Shown here: piece by piece, positions 6,794-12,449 of the stretch
Position numbering within the stretch: position 1 is the stretch's first letter
Layout: every line of letters begins with the position of its first letter
NCBI GenBank assembly: GCA_002687025.1
Contig: NYZG01000013.1
Span: 12,405-24,853 of the forward strand
DNA: 12,449 bases
Source of the DNA: Candidatus Poribacteria bacterium
GTDB taxonomy: Bacteria; Poribacteria; WGA-4E; GCA-2687025
Reading direction: 5' to 3'
Translations under genes and position numbers: made by a program
Notes under the pieces: model-generated
Told to the model about the DNA's origin: nothing
Databases searched by the model: none
The model's input: only the letters and a program-made list of their open reading frames with translations

Positions 6794-7582
6794 ATGAACG
6801 TCTCGGTGCTGTCCTATTCGTTTCGCGGCCTTCTCGGCTCGGGAGAGATGGACGTCTTCGGCTATCTGGAGACGTGCCGGCACCGCTACGGCCTCGGCCT
6901 CGCGGACATCTGGAATGGCTTCATCGAGGGCGTCGATGAAGAGTACCTGCGCAAGATCAGGAATGCCCTAGACGAGCGCGAACTGGCGTTGGCGGATCTG
7001 TGCGTCGATCAGGCGCATATCTGGGAGGACGACGCGGAGTCGCGCGAAAGGAACCGTGACAATGCCTGCGCGCATCTGAAGGCCGCGGACATCCTCGGCG
7101 CGCGGTTTGTCCGCATCGATGCGGGCAGCCGTGGCGACGCATGGACCGAGGAGCAGTTCGATCACATCGTCGAGCGCTACAAGGAGTACGCCGCGTTCGC
7201 GCACGACCACGGATTCAGGGCGGGCATCGAGAACCACTGGGGGCCGGAGCGCGCGTGGGACAACCTGAAACGCGTCCACGACGCCGTCGACCATCCGGGC
7301 TTCGGCGTCTCCTGCCACTTCGGCGGATGGTCCGGCACGGATGATGAAGTGGCCCAAGCCGACCGCAACGTCGCGGACATCGTCTCGCACACACACATTC
7401 CGTGGAACGTGTGCCAGGGCGATCTCGTGGCGACGCTGAAGCCGCTCTGGGACGCCGGCTACGAAGGCGCGTACAGCGTAGAGCACCACAGCGGCACGGA
7501 CGAATACACCGAGGTCGCGATCCAGATCGCGCAGGTGAGAGACGCCCTGGACAAGCTGCGTCGCGGTGAAACTGGCGGGTGA
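6794..7582 (+). CDS. Sugar phosphate isomerase/epimerase-like TIM barrel protein
   Basis: This is a 262-residue xylose isomerase-like TIM barrel. The start ATG 6794 has GGAGGA 7 nt upstream and opens with the family's first strand, MNVSVLSYSFRGLL; the longer ORF from 6683 would cross the promoter region. Landmarks are ADIWNGFIEG at 37-46, LGARFVRIDAG at 101-111, GFRAGIENHWGPER at 140-153 (E146 as metal ligand), FGVSCHFGGW at 170-179 (H175), VSHTHIPWN at 197-205 and YSVEHHSG at 227-234 (E230 as metal ligand). The usual Asp on strand 6 is not obvious. Family enzymes isomerise or dehydrate sugars and polyols in the cytosol. It is monocistronic, divergent from the seven-gene minus series, and shares its 198-bp control region, which suggests a linked pathway. 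It differs strongly in sequence from the isomerase at 597-1376. Confidence 0.85.
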   Translation: MNVSVLSYSFRGLLGSGEMDVFGYLETCRHRYGLGLADIWNGFIEGVDEEYLRKIRNALDERELALADLCVDQAHIWEDDAESRERNRDNACAHLKAADILGARFVRIDAGSRGDAWTEEQFDHIVERYKEYAAFAHDHGFRAGIENHWGPERAWDNLKRVHDAVDHPGFGVSCHFGGWSGTDDEVAQADRNVADIVSHTHIPWNVCQGDLVATLKPLWDAGYEGAYSVEHHSGTDEYTEVAIQIAQVRDALDKLRRGETGG

Positions 7583-7608
7583 CAACGCGTCGACAGCGTG
7601 GCCGTGCG

Positions 7609-7639
7609 CGCCTGGCGCCCGCGGCTCGGGAGCCAGGCG
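7609..7639. terminator. Stem-loop between convergent genes, terminator-like without U-tract
   Basis: CGCCTGGC (7609-7616) pairs with GCCAGGCG (7632-7639); after one mismatch, CCCG (7618-7621) pairs with CGGG (7627-7630) around a 5-nt loop. The structure lies 27 bp after the isomerase stop and 45 bp after the minus-strand kinase stop. Neither strand has a T-run behind it, so termination could need Rho. Confidence 0.5.
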
Positions 7640-7683
7640 ACGCCGACCAGGTGTGTGTGTACAGGCGTGCGGCCCGGGGGCGA

Positions 7684-8796
7684 TCACCCGGCGTAATCCG
7701 CGAGCCGCCGGAGGTCCGCGAGGAGGCCGGCGCGGGCCTCGCGTCTGCCCGCTTCCCGATCCGCCGTCCAGTCGACCACACCGTCCAGCGCGCGGCCTAT
7801 GGTCCACCCCAACATCCGCAGTGCCCCCACCATCAGGAGCACACGGGCCTCGTCCAACAGTGTGTCTACCGAGGGGGCATCCCCACCCGCCGCCGCGTAC
7901 GCATCCAGATACTCGGCGGCCAGAACGGCGCGCGGGAGGCAGCGTGGTTGTTCCGCGTCGGTCGCGCCGAGTGGCCCCGCGACATCCGTGAACCGCGGGC
8001 CGATGCCCACGAACTCCAGGTCAAAGATCAGCAGTTCCCCGCTGGCGCGCCGGATGCCGGTGTTTGCCGGGTCGTGGTCGTTGTGCACGAGGCCAGTCGG
8101 CATCTCGGCAAGCCTTTCCTCCAGGCGATGGGAGAGCGCCACGAGCCGGCCGGCCGCCAGGTCGGACACGGCCCCGCGCAACGGCTCTCCGAGCGACCCC
8201 GCGGCCGCGAGTTCCGTCAGCGTCGCCAGCGAGTCCCGAGACTCCGCCAACGTGCTTCCCAGCCGCATGGGACGCAGGATCTTCGCATAGGCCGGCGACG
8301 GGCGGATGGCGTTCAGTCGGGCCGCCGCTGTAAGGAACTTGCCGAAGGCGCCGGGGTCCGAGAGGAAGCCCACCATCGGGTCCAAATCGACGATGGCCTC
8401 GAGGAACTCCAGGAACAGGATCTCGCGACCTGTCGCGTCGCTATCCGTCAGGTACAGCTCGGGTATGGGCGCGCCGTGGGCGTGTAGGTGGGCGTAGTGC
8501 GCGGCCTCGCGTTCGCCGGGCGTGTGGAAGCGCTTGACCAGCATCGTGAGCGATCCACACTGGCCGTCCTGGGTCGTGTAGTCGAAGGTGGGGATGACCT
8601 TCTCGCCCTGGTAGCCGGCAGGTCCGCGCACACGATGCCGCGCCTCAACGACGTACGCTCTCACGTCGGCGCCGACCGCCTCGCTCAGGGCGCGCAAAAT
8701 CCGTTCGCGTGACACTCCGAACACGCCGCCGCGACTGTCGATTCCATCACTCACGTACGGGCCCTCGTCCGATAGGCCGTCAACCAGGGCGCTCAT
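7684..8796 (-). CDS. APH/choline-kinase-fold phosphotransferase
   Basis: This 370-residue protein has the aminoglycoside phosphotransferase/choline kinase fold. Visible motifs are the ATP-site Lys K88 in SLTMLVKRF, the catalytic loop GLVHNDHDPANTG at 235-247 (D240 as base, N245 as metal ligand), and the metal-binding Asp D259 in LLIFDLEFVGIGPRFTDVA. The usual HGD is HND here. Family members phosphorylate small hydroxylated molecules (choline, sugars, homoserine, aminoglycosides) in the cytosol; the substrate is unknown, and resistance should not be assumed. The C-terminal third is Ala/Leu/Arg-rich helical. The ATG 8796-8794 has no clear Shine-Dalgarno, so the start is less certain, and translation may be leaderless. 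It converges with the isomerase at 6794-7582 and is divergent from the small ORF at 8976. Confidence 0.8.
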   Translation of the reverse strand: MSALVDGLSDEGPYVSDGIDSRGGVFGVSRERILRALSEAVGADVRAYVVEARHRVRGPAGYQGEKVIPTFDYTTQDGQCGSLTMLVKRFHTPGEREAAHYAHLHAHGAPIPELYLTDSDATGREILFLEFLEAIVDLDPMVGFLSDPGAFGKFLTAAARLNAIRPSPAYAKILRPMRLGSTLAESRDSLATLTELAAAGSLGEPLRGAVSDLAAGRLVALSHRLEERLAEMPTGLVHNDHDPANTGIRRASGELLIFDLEFVGIGPRFTDVAGPLGATDAEQPRCLPRAVLAAEYLDAYAAAGGDAPSVDTLLDEARVLLMVGALRMLGWTIGRALDGVVDWTADREAGRREARAGLLADLRRLADYAG

Positions 8797-8975
8797 ATCG
8801 CGCGCAGACTACCGCGTCGGCGACCGGGCGTCGAGGGGCGACCCCACTGACCGCGTGCATTGACGCCCTGACGGCTCGTACCCAGCCACGCAACATCCTG
8901 AACGACGGACGGAACCGCCACCCCACGCGCGGCGTTGACGCCGGTAGGAGAACGGCACGAGGCGAGGAGATCGCC

Positions 8976-9086
8976 ATGTCCCACGACAGAACCACGGCCA
9001 ACGCGCGCCGATACATGCAGCTGAGTCTCATATGTATGCGGCGGCCTGCGCGGCAAGCCCCACGGCGAAAGGCGCCACGGAGATGA
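8976..9086 (+). CDS. Possible small basic protein or leader peptide (36 residues)
   Basis: The ORF starts at ATG 8976 behind an excellent ribosome site (GAGGAG, 6-nt spacer), the best in this stretch, and ends at TGA 9084-9086. The stop overlaps the ATG 9083-9085 of the next gene as ATGA, the usual form of translational coupling. The product starts MSHDRTTANARRYMQ, has a short hydrophobic segment (LSLICM) and ends with nine basic residues (Arg or Lys) in its last 16. I do not recognise it. It may be a small protein, a coupling leader, or a site that simply delivers ribosomes to the downstream start. The alternative is that it is chance and the downstream gene starts at 9032. Confidence 0.4.
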   Translation: MSHDRTTANARRYMQLSLICMRRPARQAPRRKAPRR

Positions 9087-10066
9087 GAACACTCGAAGGT
9101 CTCGAACACGGCGACCGGCTGACCACGCATCTCGACTGCTTGGAGGCCGCTACCAAGTACCTGGGCATCCACATCACGGCCGGTTGGCTATACGGCGGGA
9201 CGGGGCACGCCTTCGTGATGAGCCTCGGGGCAGACCTCTGCCCGAGCGGGCCGCACTGTTGGAAGCAGGGCCCAATGCATCGTCTGGCGCGGAATCTCTC
9301 GTTCCGCATGGGTGGCGTCGCCGGCCCGCGCGCGACGCGGGAACTGTCCGAGAAGGCGTGGGACCACGTCCGCGCGGCGATCGGTCAAGGGCATCCGTGC
9401 TACGGGTGGCATTGGGAGTGGGTGCTGATAACGGGGTTCGACGACGAGGGCTACTTCTACTCCGGCATGGTCGAGCCGGACAAGGACTGGCGCGACTTCG
9501 GCGCGAAGGCGATTGGGTTCTTGGAGGTCTACTCGGTCGAGCCCGCCGAGCCCGCGCCTGACGAGAAGACGATCCTCGACGCGCTGCGGTTCGCAATCGA
9601 CTACGCGGACAACCACGGCGAGCACACGCTGGGCGGCTACGACGGCGGGCTCGCGGCGTACGACACGTGGATTCGCGGCTTGGAGGAGGGCAAGACCGAT
9701 CCGCACGGTCTCGCCTATCACACGCGGATATGGCTGGAGTGTCGCACGTTGGCGGCGGCGTTCCTCGAAGAGGCCAACACGCGCACTGGAGGACAGTGCT
9801 CGGACACGCTGGAGCCGGCCGCGCGCCACTACCGCGATGTGGCCGCCAACCTTGCCGCCGTGGATGCGCTGCTGGACATCGGAGTCTGGCCCCCGACCGA
9901 CGAGCAGAAGGCTGGGCTGCGCGCGTTGATCGACGATCCCGCGCGACGCGATGAGGCGATCGCCAGCGTGCGCGCCGCCCGCGCGGCGGAGGAGGCCGGT
10001 CTGGCCGACCTGCGGAGGGTGGTCACCGCGTTGGAGCGCAGCGAATCCGCCGTTTCGGAACGGTAG
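9083..10066 (+). CDS. BtrH/C39-peptidase-like protein
   Basis: This is a 327-residue cytosolic protein. Its N-terminal half resembles the BtrH N-terminal domain, which has a papain-like C39 fold: THLDCLEAATKYLGI at 15-29 with C19 as the candidate nucleophile, GGTGHAFVMSLG at 38-49, WEWVLITGFDDEGYFY at 111-126 and FLEVYSVEP at 146-154. A helical second half contains GGYDGGLAAYDTWIRGL at 184-200 and a long Ala/Arg/Glu-rich C-terminal helix region (250-320). Relatives include acyl-transferring or amide-processing enzymes; neither substrate nor catalysis can be deduced here. I prefer the start at 9083, where ATGA overlaps the preceding small ORF and AAAGG lies 11 nt upstream. The longer form from 9032 adds 17 residues without family character. 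It is followed by a strong terminator at 10091-10132. Confidence 0.65.
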   Translation: MRTLEGLEHGDRLTTHLDCLEAATKYLGIHITAGWLYGGTGHAFVMSLGADLCPSGPHCWKQGPMHRLARNLSFRMGGVAGPRATRELSEKAWDHVRAAIGQGHPCYGWHWEWVLITGFDDEGYFYSGMVEPDKDWRDFGAKAIGFLEVYSVEPAEPAPDEKTILDALRFAIDYADNHGEHTLGGYDGGLAAYDTWIRGLEEGKTDPHGLAYHTRIWLECRTLAAAFLEEANTRTGGQCSDTLEPAARHYRDVAANLAAVDALLDIGVWPPTDEQKAGLRALIDDPARRDEAIASVRAARAAEEAGLADLRRVVTALERSESAVSER

Positions 10067-10090
10067 CTGGCAGCGCGACTGTCGAGCACA

Positions 10091-10132
10091 CGAAGCGCCC
10101 ACGTGGCCCGATCGGCCCGCGTGGGCGCTTCG
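10091..10132. terminator. Bidirectional hairpin terminator
   Basis: A perfect 13-bp stem (CGAAGCGCCCACG at 10091-10103 with its complement at 10120-10132) encloses a further GGCC/GGCC pairing. It lies 24 bp after the plus-strand C39-like gene and 24 bp before the stop of the minus-strand LamG gene, so it can serve both. Only a weak T-rich tail (CCTTGCGTT) follows on the plus strand. Confidence 0.8.
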
Positions 10133-10156
10133 CCTTGCGTTCAGATCAGTCGTGCC

Positions 10157-10981
10157 TCAGCTGCCCTGTCGCAGGGCGCCCCACATAGTCGTGAGCTTCC
10201 CTGCGGGCCGCACGGCGAGACCCCCCACGGTGTTCATGGATACGTCGATGTCCGCGTCGCTGATGACACGGTTCCACATACGCACCTCGGCGATTTGGGC
10301 GTTGAGCCACTGCCCATCCTCGCGGTGCGCGATGAATACGGGCCGTGGGCCGTCGCACACCGTGCCGCCGCCGACGCCAGCGGCCGCAACCGGGGCATCG
10401 TCACCGTCGAGGAACACCTCCACGCCGTCCTCCGCGTTGAAGACGCCGCACTGGTAGTGCCACTCATCCTGGTTGAGCTGCCCGCCGCTGGGTTCCGAGA
10501 CCCCGGACCCGCCACAGTCCCACACCGACATCCCGGGCGCGAAGCCGTCGTACACGTAGAGCGCGAATTCCCAGCCCGCGCCGGAGCCCTTCATGACGAT
10601 CGGCTGCCGAGATTGGCCATGTGCATCCGTGGCCGTCTCGAGGACCTTGACCCATGCGCAGATCGACAGGCCGGCGTCGGGATCGGCGTGGGCGTTGATG
10701 TCCGCGCCCTGGCCTTCCATGTCGATCATGACGAAGTTCGAAGCGCCGTCGAACTCCAGAGCGGTCGCGAATTTCGGGTTGTCCGATGCCACCCACTTGG
10801 GGGCATCGCCACTCATCTCAGTGTCGAATCCCATCGGCGAGAAGTCCTTGACCTTCTTCCCCGCGCCCTCGTTCATCGGTAGATACAGGACGAGCCCGTC
10901 CTCGATGTTCTGGGCCGAGGCGACGGACGCGAACCCACAACACAACAGGAACGCCGACACGGCATAGCGCCATCTTGCCAT
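10157..10981 (-). CDS. Secreted LamG/concanavalin A-like protein
   Basis: This 274-residue protein has a signal peptide (MARWRYAVSAFLLCCG onward, cleavage likely after ASA at 21-23). A LamG/concanavalin A-like fold follows: DGLVLYLPMNEGAGKKVKDFS at 28-48, TALEFDGASNFV at 73-84, LSICAWVKV at 105-113, EWHYQCGVFN at 173-182, VEVFLDGDDAP at 187-197 and LNAQIAEVRMWNRVISDADI at 226-245. Such domains bind glycans or proteins outside the cell. The C-terminal LAVRPAGKLTTMWGALRQGS resembles the end of the CBM9-like protein at 5831-6595. The start is the ATG 10981-10979 with GGAGGG 7 nt upstream; the ATG at 10996 would place the ribosome site inside the coding region. The gene appears monocistronic, facing the terminator at 10091-10132, with a 12-bp palindrome at 11013-11024 upstream. 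Confidence 0.85.
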   Translation of the reverse strand: MARWRYAVSAFLLCCGFASVASAQNIEDGLVLYLPMNEGAGKKVKDFSPMGFDTEMSGDAPKWVASDNPKFATALEFDGASNFVMIDMEGQGADINAHADPDAGLSICAWVKVLETATDAHGQSRQPIVMKGSGAGWEFALYVYDGFAPGMSVWDCGGSGVSEPSGGQLNQDEWHYQCGVFNAEDGVEVFLDGDDAPVAAAGVGGGTVCDGPRPVFIAHREDGQWLNAQIAEVRMWNRVISDADIDVSMNTVGGLAVRPAGKLTTMWGALRQGS

Positions 10982-11012
10982 AGAGCTTCCCTCCATCCGT
11001 TGCGGCTGGGTA

Positions 11013-11024
11013 GCTGGGCCCAGC
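11013..11024. promoter_or_regulatory. 12-bp perfect palindrome with an extra half-site
   Basis: GCTGGGCCCAGC at 11013-11024 is a perfect inverted repeat, preceded two bases earlier by one more GCTGGG at 11005-11010. It lies 32 bp upstream of the LamG start codon. Position and symmetry fit an operator for a dimeric regulator; no protein can be named. Confidence 0.4.
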
Positions 11025-11309
11025 CTGCACCGACCCTATCGCGACGCGGGGCGACCCGTCAACCGGCAGGAGTGCGCAAGGCCCGACGACGCGAGCCGGC
11101 GTCTCCAACCCACGCCCCGACGCACTTGCGGAGCCAATTCAGCGCCCTCTTTCGCCGCAGCCGACGCCTCGACCATGATGTCTGACTCCTGCCTGAAGGA
11201 GGAGCGGCCCTGCCCCCGACCCGTGGGTCTGGGTAGCCGGCTTCGGGTCTGCCGCGATTTCCATGTCGGATTTCGGGCGCCTCGTGGCTCATTATATCGA
11301 CTTCGGGAC

Positions 11310-11314
11310 GGGAG
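11310..11314 (+). promoter_or_regulatory. Ribosome binding site supporting an ATT start
   Basis: GGGAG at 11310-11314 lies 6 nt upstream of ATT 11321, an ideal distance. No ATG, GTG or TTG occurs in that frame between the in-frame stop TAG at 11234-11236 and GTG 11348. The GTG has no ribosome site and would remove the conserved N-terminus of sigma region 2. Confidence 0.5.
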
Positions 11315-11320
11315 CGACCT

Positions 11321-12449
11321 ATTGACACGCTGAGCGACCGAGCGCTCGTGGCCCTCGCGCGGCAGGGCGACGGCGATGCCTTCATGGCCTTGATGCGAAG
11401 GGTCGAGGGGCCGGTCTACGCCCTGGCGTTCTCGCATCTGCTGAACGAGGCGGACGCGCAGGACGTCGTCCAGGAGACTTTCTTGCAGGCGTACGAGTGC
11501 CTCAACCAGCTTCGGTCGCCGGACCGGTTCGCGGCGTGGATCAGCCGAATAGCGCTGTCCAGGGTGCATCGGCGGTACAGACTGCGGAAGCGTGAAACGG
11601 TGATGGACGTACACGCCGAAATGCGCGAGACGCCGGCCGGCGGCGCCGAGCACGAGGAGTTCGAGCGGCGCGAGGATGCGTGGAGCCTCCTCTCGGACGC
11701 GCTTCGGTCACTTCCGTCTTCGCTGCGCGAGCCGTTTCTGCTGCGACACATCTCGGACGCGCCGTACCGCCTGATCGGGGAACTGCTGCTCATCGGCCCC
11801 GGGGCGGCCGAGAAGCGCGTGCGTCGCGCGCGTGAAGCCCTGAGGCGCTACCTGTCGTCGCGCGGTCTGGATGACAAGGCGCGGGACGTCCTGCTGTCGT
11901 CGGCGATCGTCACGTCGTATCCGCACGTCGCGGCGTCGGTGGCTGAGGCGCTCCCCTCCAAGCCGCCTGGCGCCCTCGAGCAGAACTACGGGGGCGGGGC
12001 GTTGGCGGCGGGGCTCGCGGGAGCGTTGGTCATCACGGGATCGTTCGTCCTTCTTGGGGGGATCAAGGCGATGCGCGCTGCGGCGCCTCTTGGCGCCCGG
12101 GACGCTGCCATGGCGGCCGGGCCCGTCGCGATGTGGCCCGTAGGCGGGGCTCGGCTGCTGGGCGTGGGGGCGGCGCGAATCGGGCGCTCGCCGATCCCCG
12201 TCGGCGCGCGCGTCATTGCAGACATGGACTTCGAGGGCCTCGCGCCTGGACAGCCGCTGCCGGGGTGGACCGAGGGAGTCTACGCGCAGTCGGACGAGGC
12301 CGCCCCGGGTGGCGGGCGTAGCGCGGCGATCGTGAACACAAACATCCCACGGGCGTATTACCGGTTCCCGTTGGTGCAAGGCATCGTCACGATCGAGGTT
12401 TGGCTAAAGCCGCAACGCGGCGACAGGGCGAACAGCGGCGTGAACATCG
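11321..12449 (+). CDS. ECF-type sigma factor with membrane segment and concanavalin-like C-terminus (partial)
   Basis: The frame encodes at least 376 residues and runs off the right edge. Region 2 spans about 1-92: DAFMALMRRVEGPVYALAFSH (19-39), ADAQDVVQETFLQA (44-57, core binding) and FAAWISRIALSRVHRRYR (70-87). Region 4 spans 120-178, ending with the DNA-binding helix pair YRLIGELLLIGPGAAEKRVRRAREALRRYL. Then come a linker, a hydrophobic segment at about 226-248 (GALAAGLAGALVITGSFVLLGGI), a second linker, and from about 299 a concanavalin-like start: DMDFEGLAPGQPLPGW, SAAIVNTNIPRAYYRF and VTIEVWLKP. This predicts a membrane-tethered sigma factor with an outside glycan-binding domain. The best start is ATT 11321, where the protein would begin MDTLSDRALVALA. 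It is divergent from the LamG gene. Confidence 0.8.
   Translation, partial: MDTLSDRALVALARQGDGDAFMALMRRVEGPVYALAFSHLLNEADAQDVVQETFLQAYECLNQLRSPDRFAAWISRIALSRVHRRYRLRKRETVMDVHAEMRETPAGGAEHEEFERREDAWSLLSDALRSLPSSLREPFLLRHISDAPYRLIGELLLIGPGAAEKRVRRAREALRRYLSSRGLDDKARDVLLSSAIVTSYPHVAASVAEALPSKPPGALEQNYGGGALAAGLAGALVITGSFVLLGGIKAMRAAAPLGARDAAMAAGPVAMWPVGGARLLGVGAARIGRSPIPVGARVIADMDFEGLAPGQPLPGWTEGVYAQSDEAAPGGGRSAAIVNTNIPRAYYRFPLVQGIVTIEVWLKPQRGDRANSGVNI

Larger units (their letters stand above)
10982..11320. other. Intergenic region between the LamG gene and the sigma-factor gene
   Basis: This 339-bp divergent stretch has no convincing protein gene. It contains the palindrome at 11013-11024, two small hairpins at 11186-11201 (CTCCT/AGGAG) and 11218-11229 (GACCC/GGGTC), a repeated GGGTCTG at 11225 and 11245, and a TATATC hexamer at 11294-11299 that could be a weak -10 for the sigma gene. 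Two short ORFs cross it (plus 11175-11333, minus 11176-11036); neither looks like a protein I know. Confidence 0.5.

Noticed and set aside
8860..8942. Two copies of TTGACGCC, at 8860-8867 and 8935-8942, as regulatory repeats or -35 boxes
   Set aside because: Neither has a matching -10 box, and an 8-bp repeat 75 bp apart in GC-rich DNA is weak evidence.
7684..10066. Aminoglycoside biosynthesis or resistance cluster suggested by the APH-like kinase next to the BtrH-like protein
   Set aside because: Both are broad families, and no other antibiotic biosynthesis gene is present. The genes are divergent and the link is only by name.
11036..11176. Minus-strand 46-residue ORF with an AGGAG element upstream
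   Set aside because: It has an acceptable ribosome site but a low-complexity Ala/Arg product, no recognisable features, and overlaps the likely control region of the LamG gene.
11322..11327. Consensus TTGACA as a -35 promoter box
   Set aside because: It overlaps the first codons of the sigma gene and no -10 hexamer follows at 16-18 bp.
11175..11333. Plus-strand 52-residue ORF (ending ...HVGFRAPRGSLYRLRD...) just before the sigma gene
   Set aside because: The tail faintly resembles the VGFR end of formylglycine-generating-enzyme-like proteins, but there is no other domain sequence and no ribosome site. I treat it as chance.
1..12449. tRNA, rRNA, CRISPR array, insertion sequence or phage genes
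   Set aside because: I saw no cloverleaf ends, no regularly spaced direct repeats, no transposase or integrase motifs, and no terminal inverted repeats with target duplications.

Overview
The window is GC-rich (roughly two thirds G+C by eye) and reads as bacterial accessory genome. The gene set includes a phytanoyl-CoA-type dioxygenase, two sugar-phosphate isomerase-like TIM barrels, an Asp-box sialidase-like protein, a parallel beta-helix protein, secreted CBM9-like and LamG-like proteins, and a sigma factor with a membrane and concanavalin-like tail. This mix is what I associate with uncultured Poribacteria, Latescibacterota or Planctomycetes-related lineages. That placement is inference from gene content; there is no rRNA or marker gene here.

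Layout. Positions 1-102 hold the last 33 codons of an unidentified plus-strand gene. From 6595 down to the left edge, the minus strand carries seven genes in one tight series with gaps of 40, 48, 43, 59, 19 and 27 bp, most likely a single operon. In transcription order it encodes a secreted CBM9-like protein, a right-handed beta-helix protein, a PhyH-family Fe(II)/2-oxoglutarate dioxygenase, an Asp-box (BNR) sialidase-like protein, a [2Fe-2S] ferredoxin fused to a class III nucleotide cyclase, a sugar isomerase-like TIM barrel, and a nitroreductase whose C-terminus looks disrupted. A 198-bp divergent region with a strong inverted repeat separates this operon from a second TIM-barrel isomerase gene on the plus strand (6794-7582).

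The right half holds an APH/choline-kinase-fold protein (minus, 8796-7684) convergent with that isomerase. Divergent from it are a possible 36-residue small protein and a BtrH/C39-like protein coupled by an ATGA overlap. A strong bidirectional terminator follows, then a secreted LamG-like protein (minus, 10981-10157). A 339-bp intergenic region leads to an ECF-type sigma factor with a predicted membrane segment and the start of a concanavalin-like domain, running off the right edge and apparently starting at ATT.

Taken together, the seven-gene series looks like a glycan or polyol degradation and modification locus: carbohydrate-binding and beta-helix proteins, a sialidase-like enzyme, isomerases and oxidoreductases, with a redox-linked cyclase inside it. 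The substrate cannot be read from the sequence. The most unusual points are the sigma/membrane/concanavalin fusion with its ATT start, the shared C-terminal GKLxxxWGxLR tag on the two secreted proteins, and the ferredoxin-cyclase lacking the usual purine-selecting residues.
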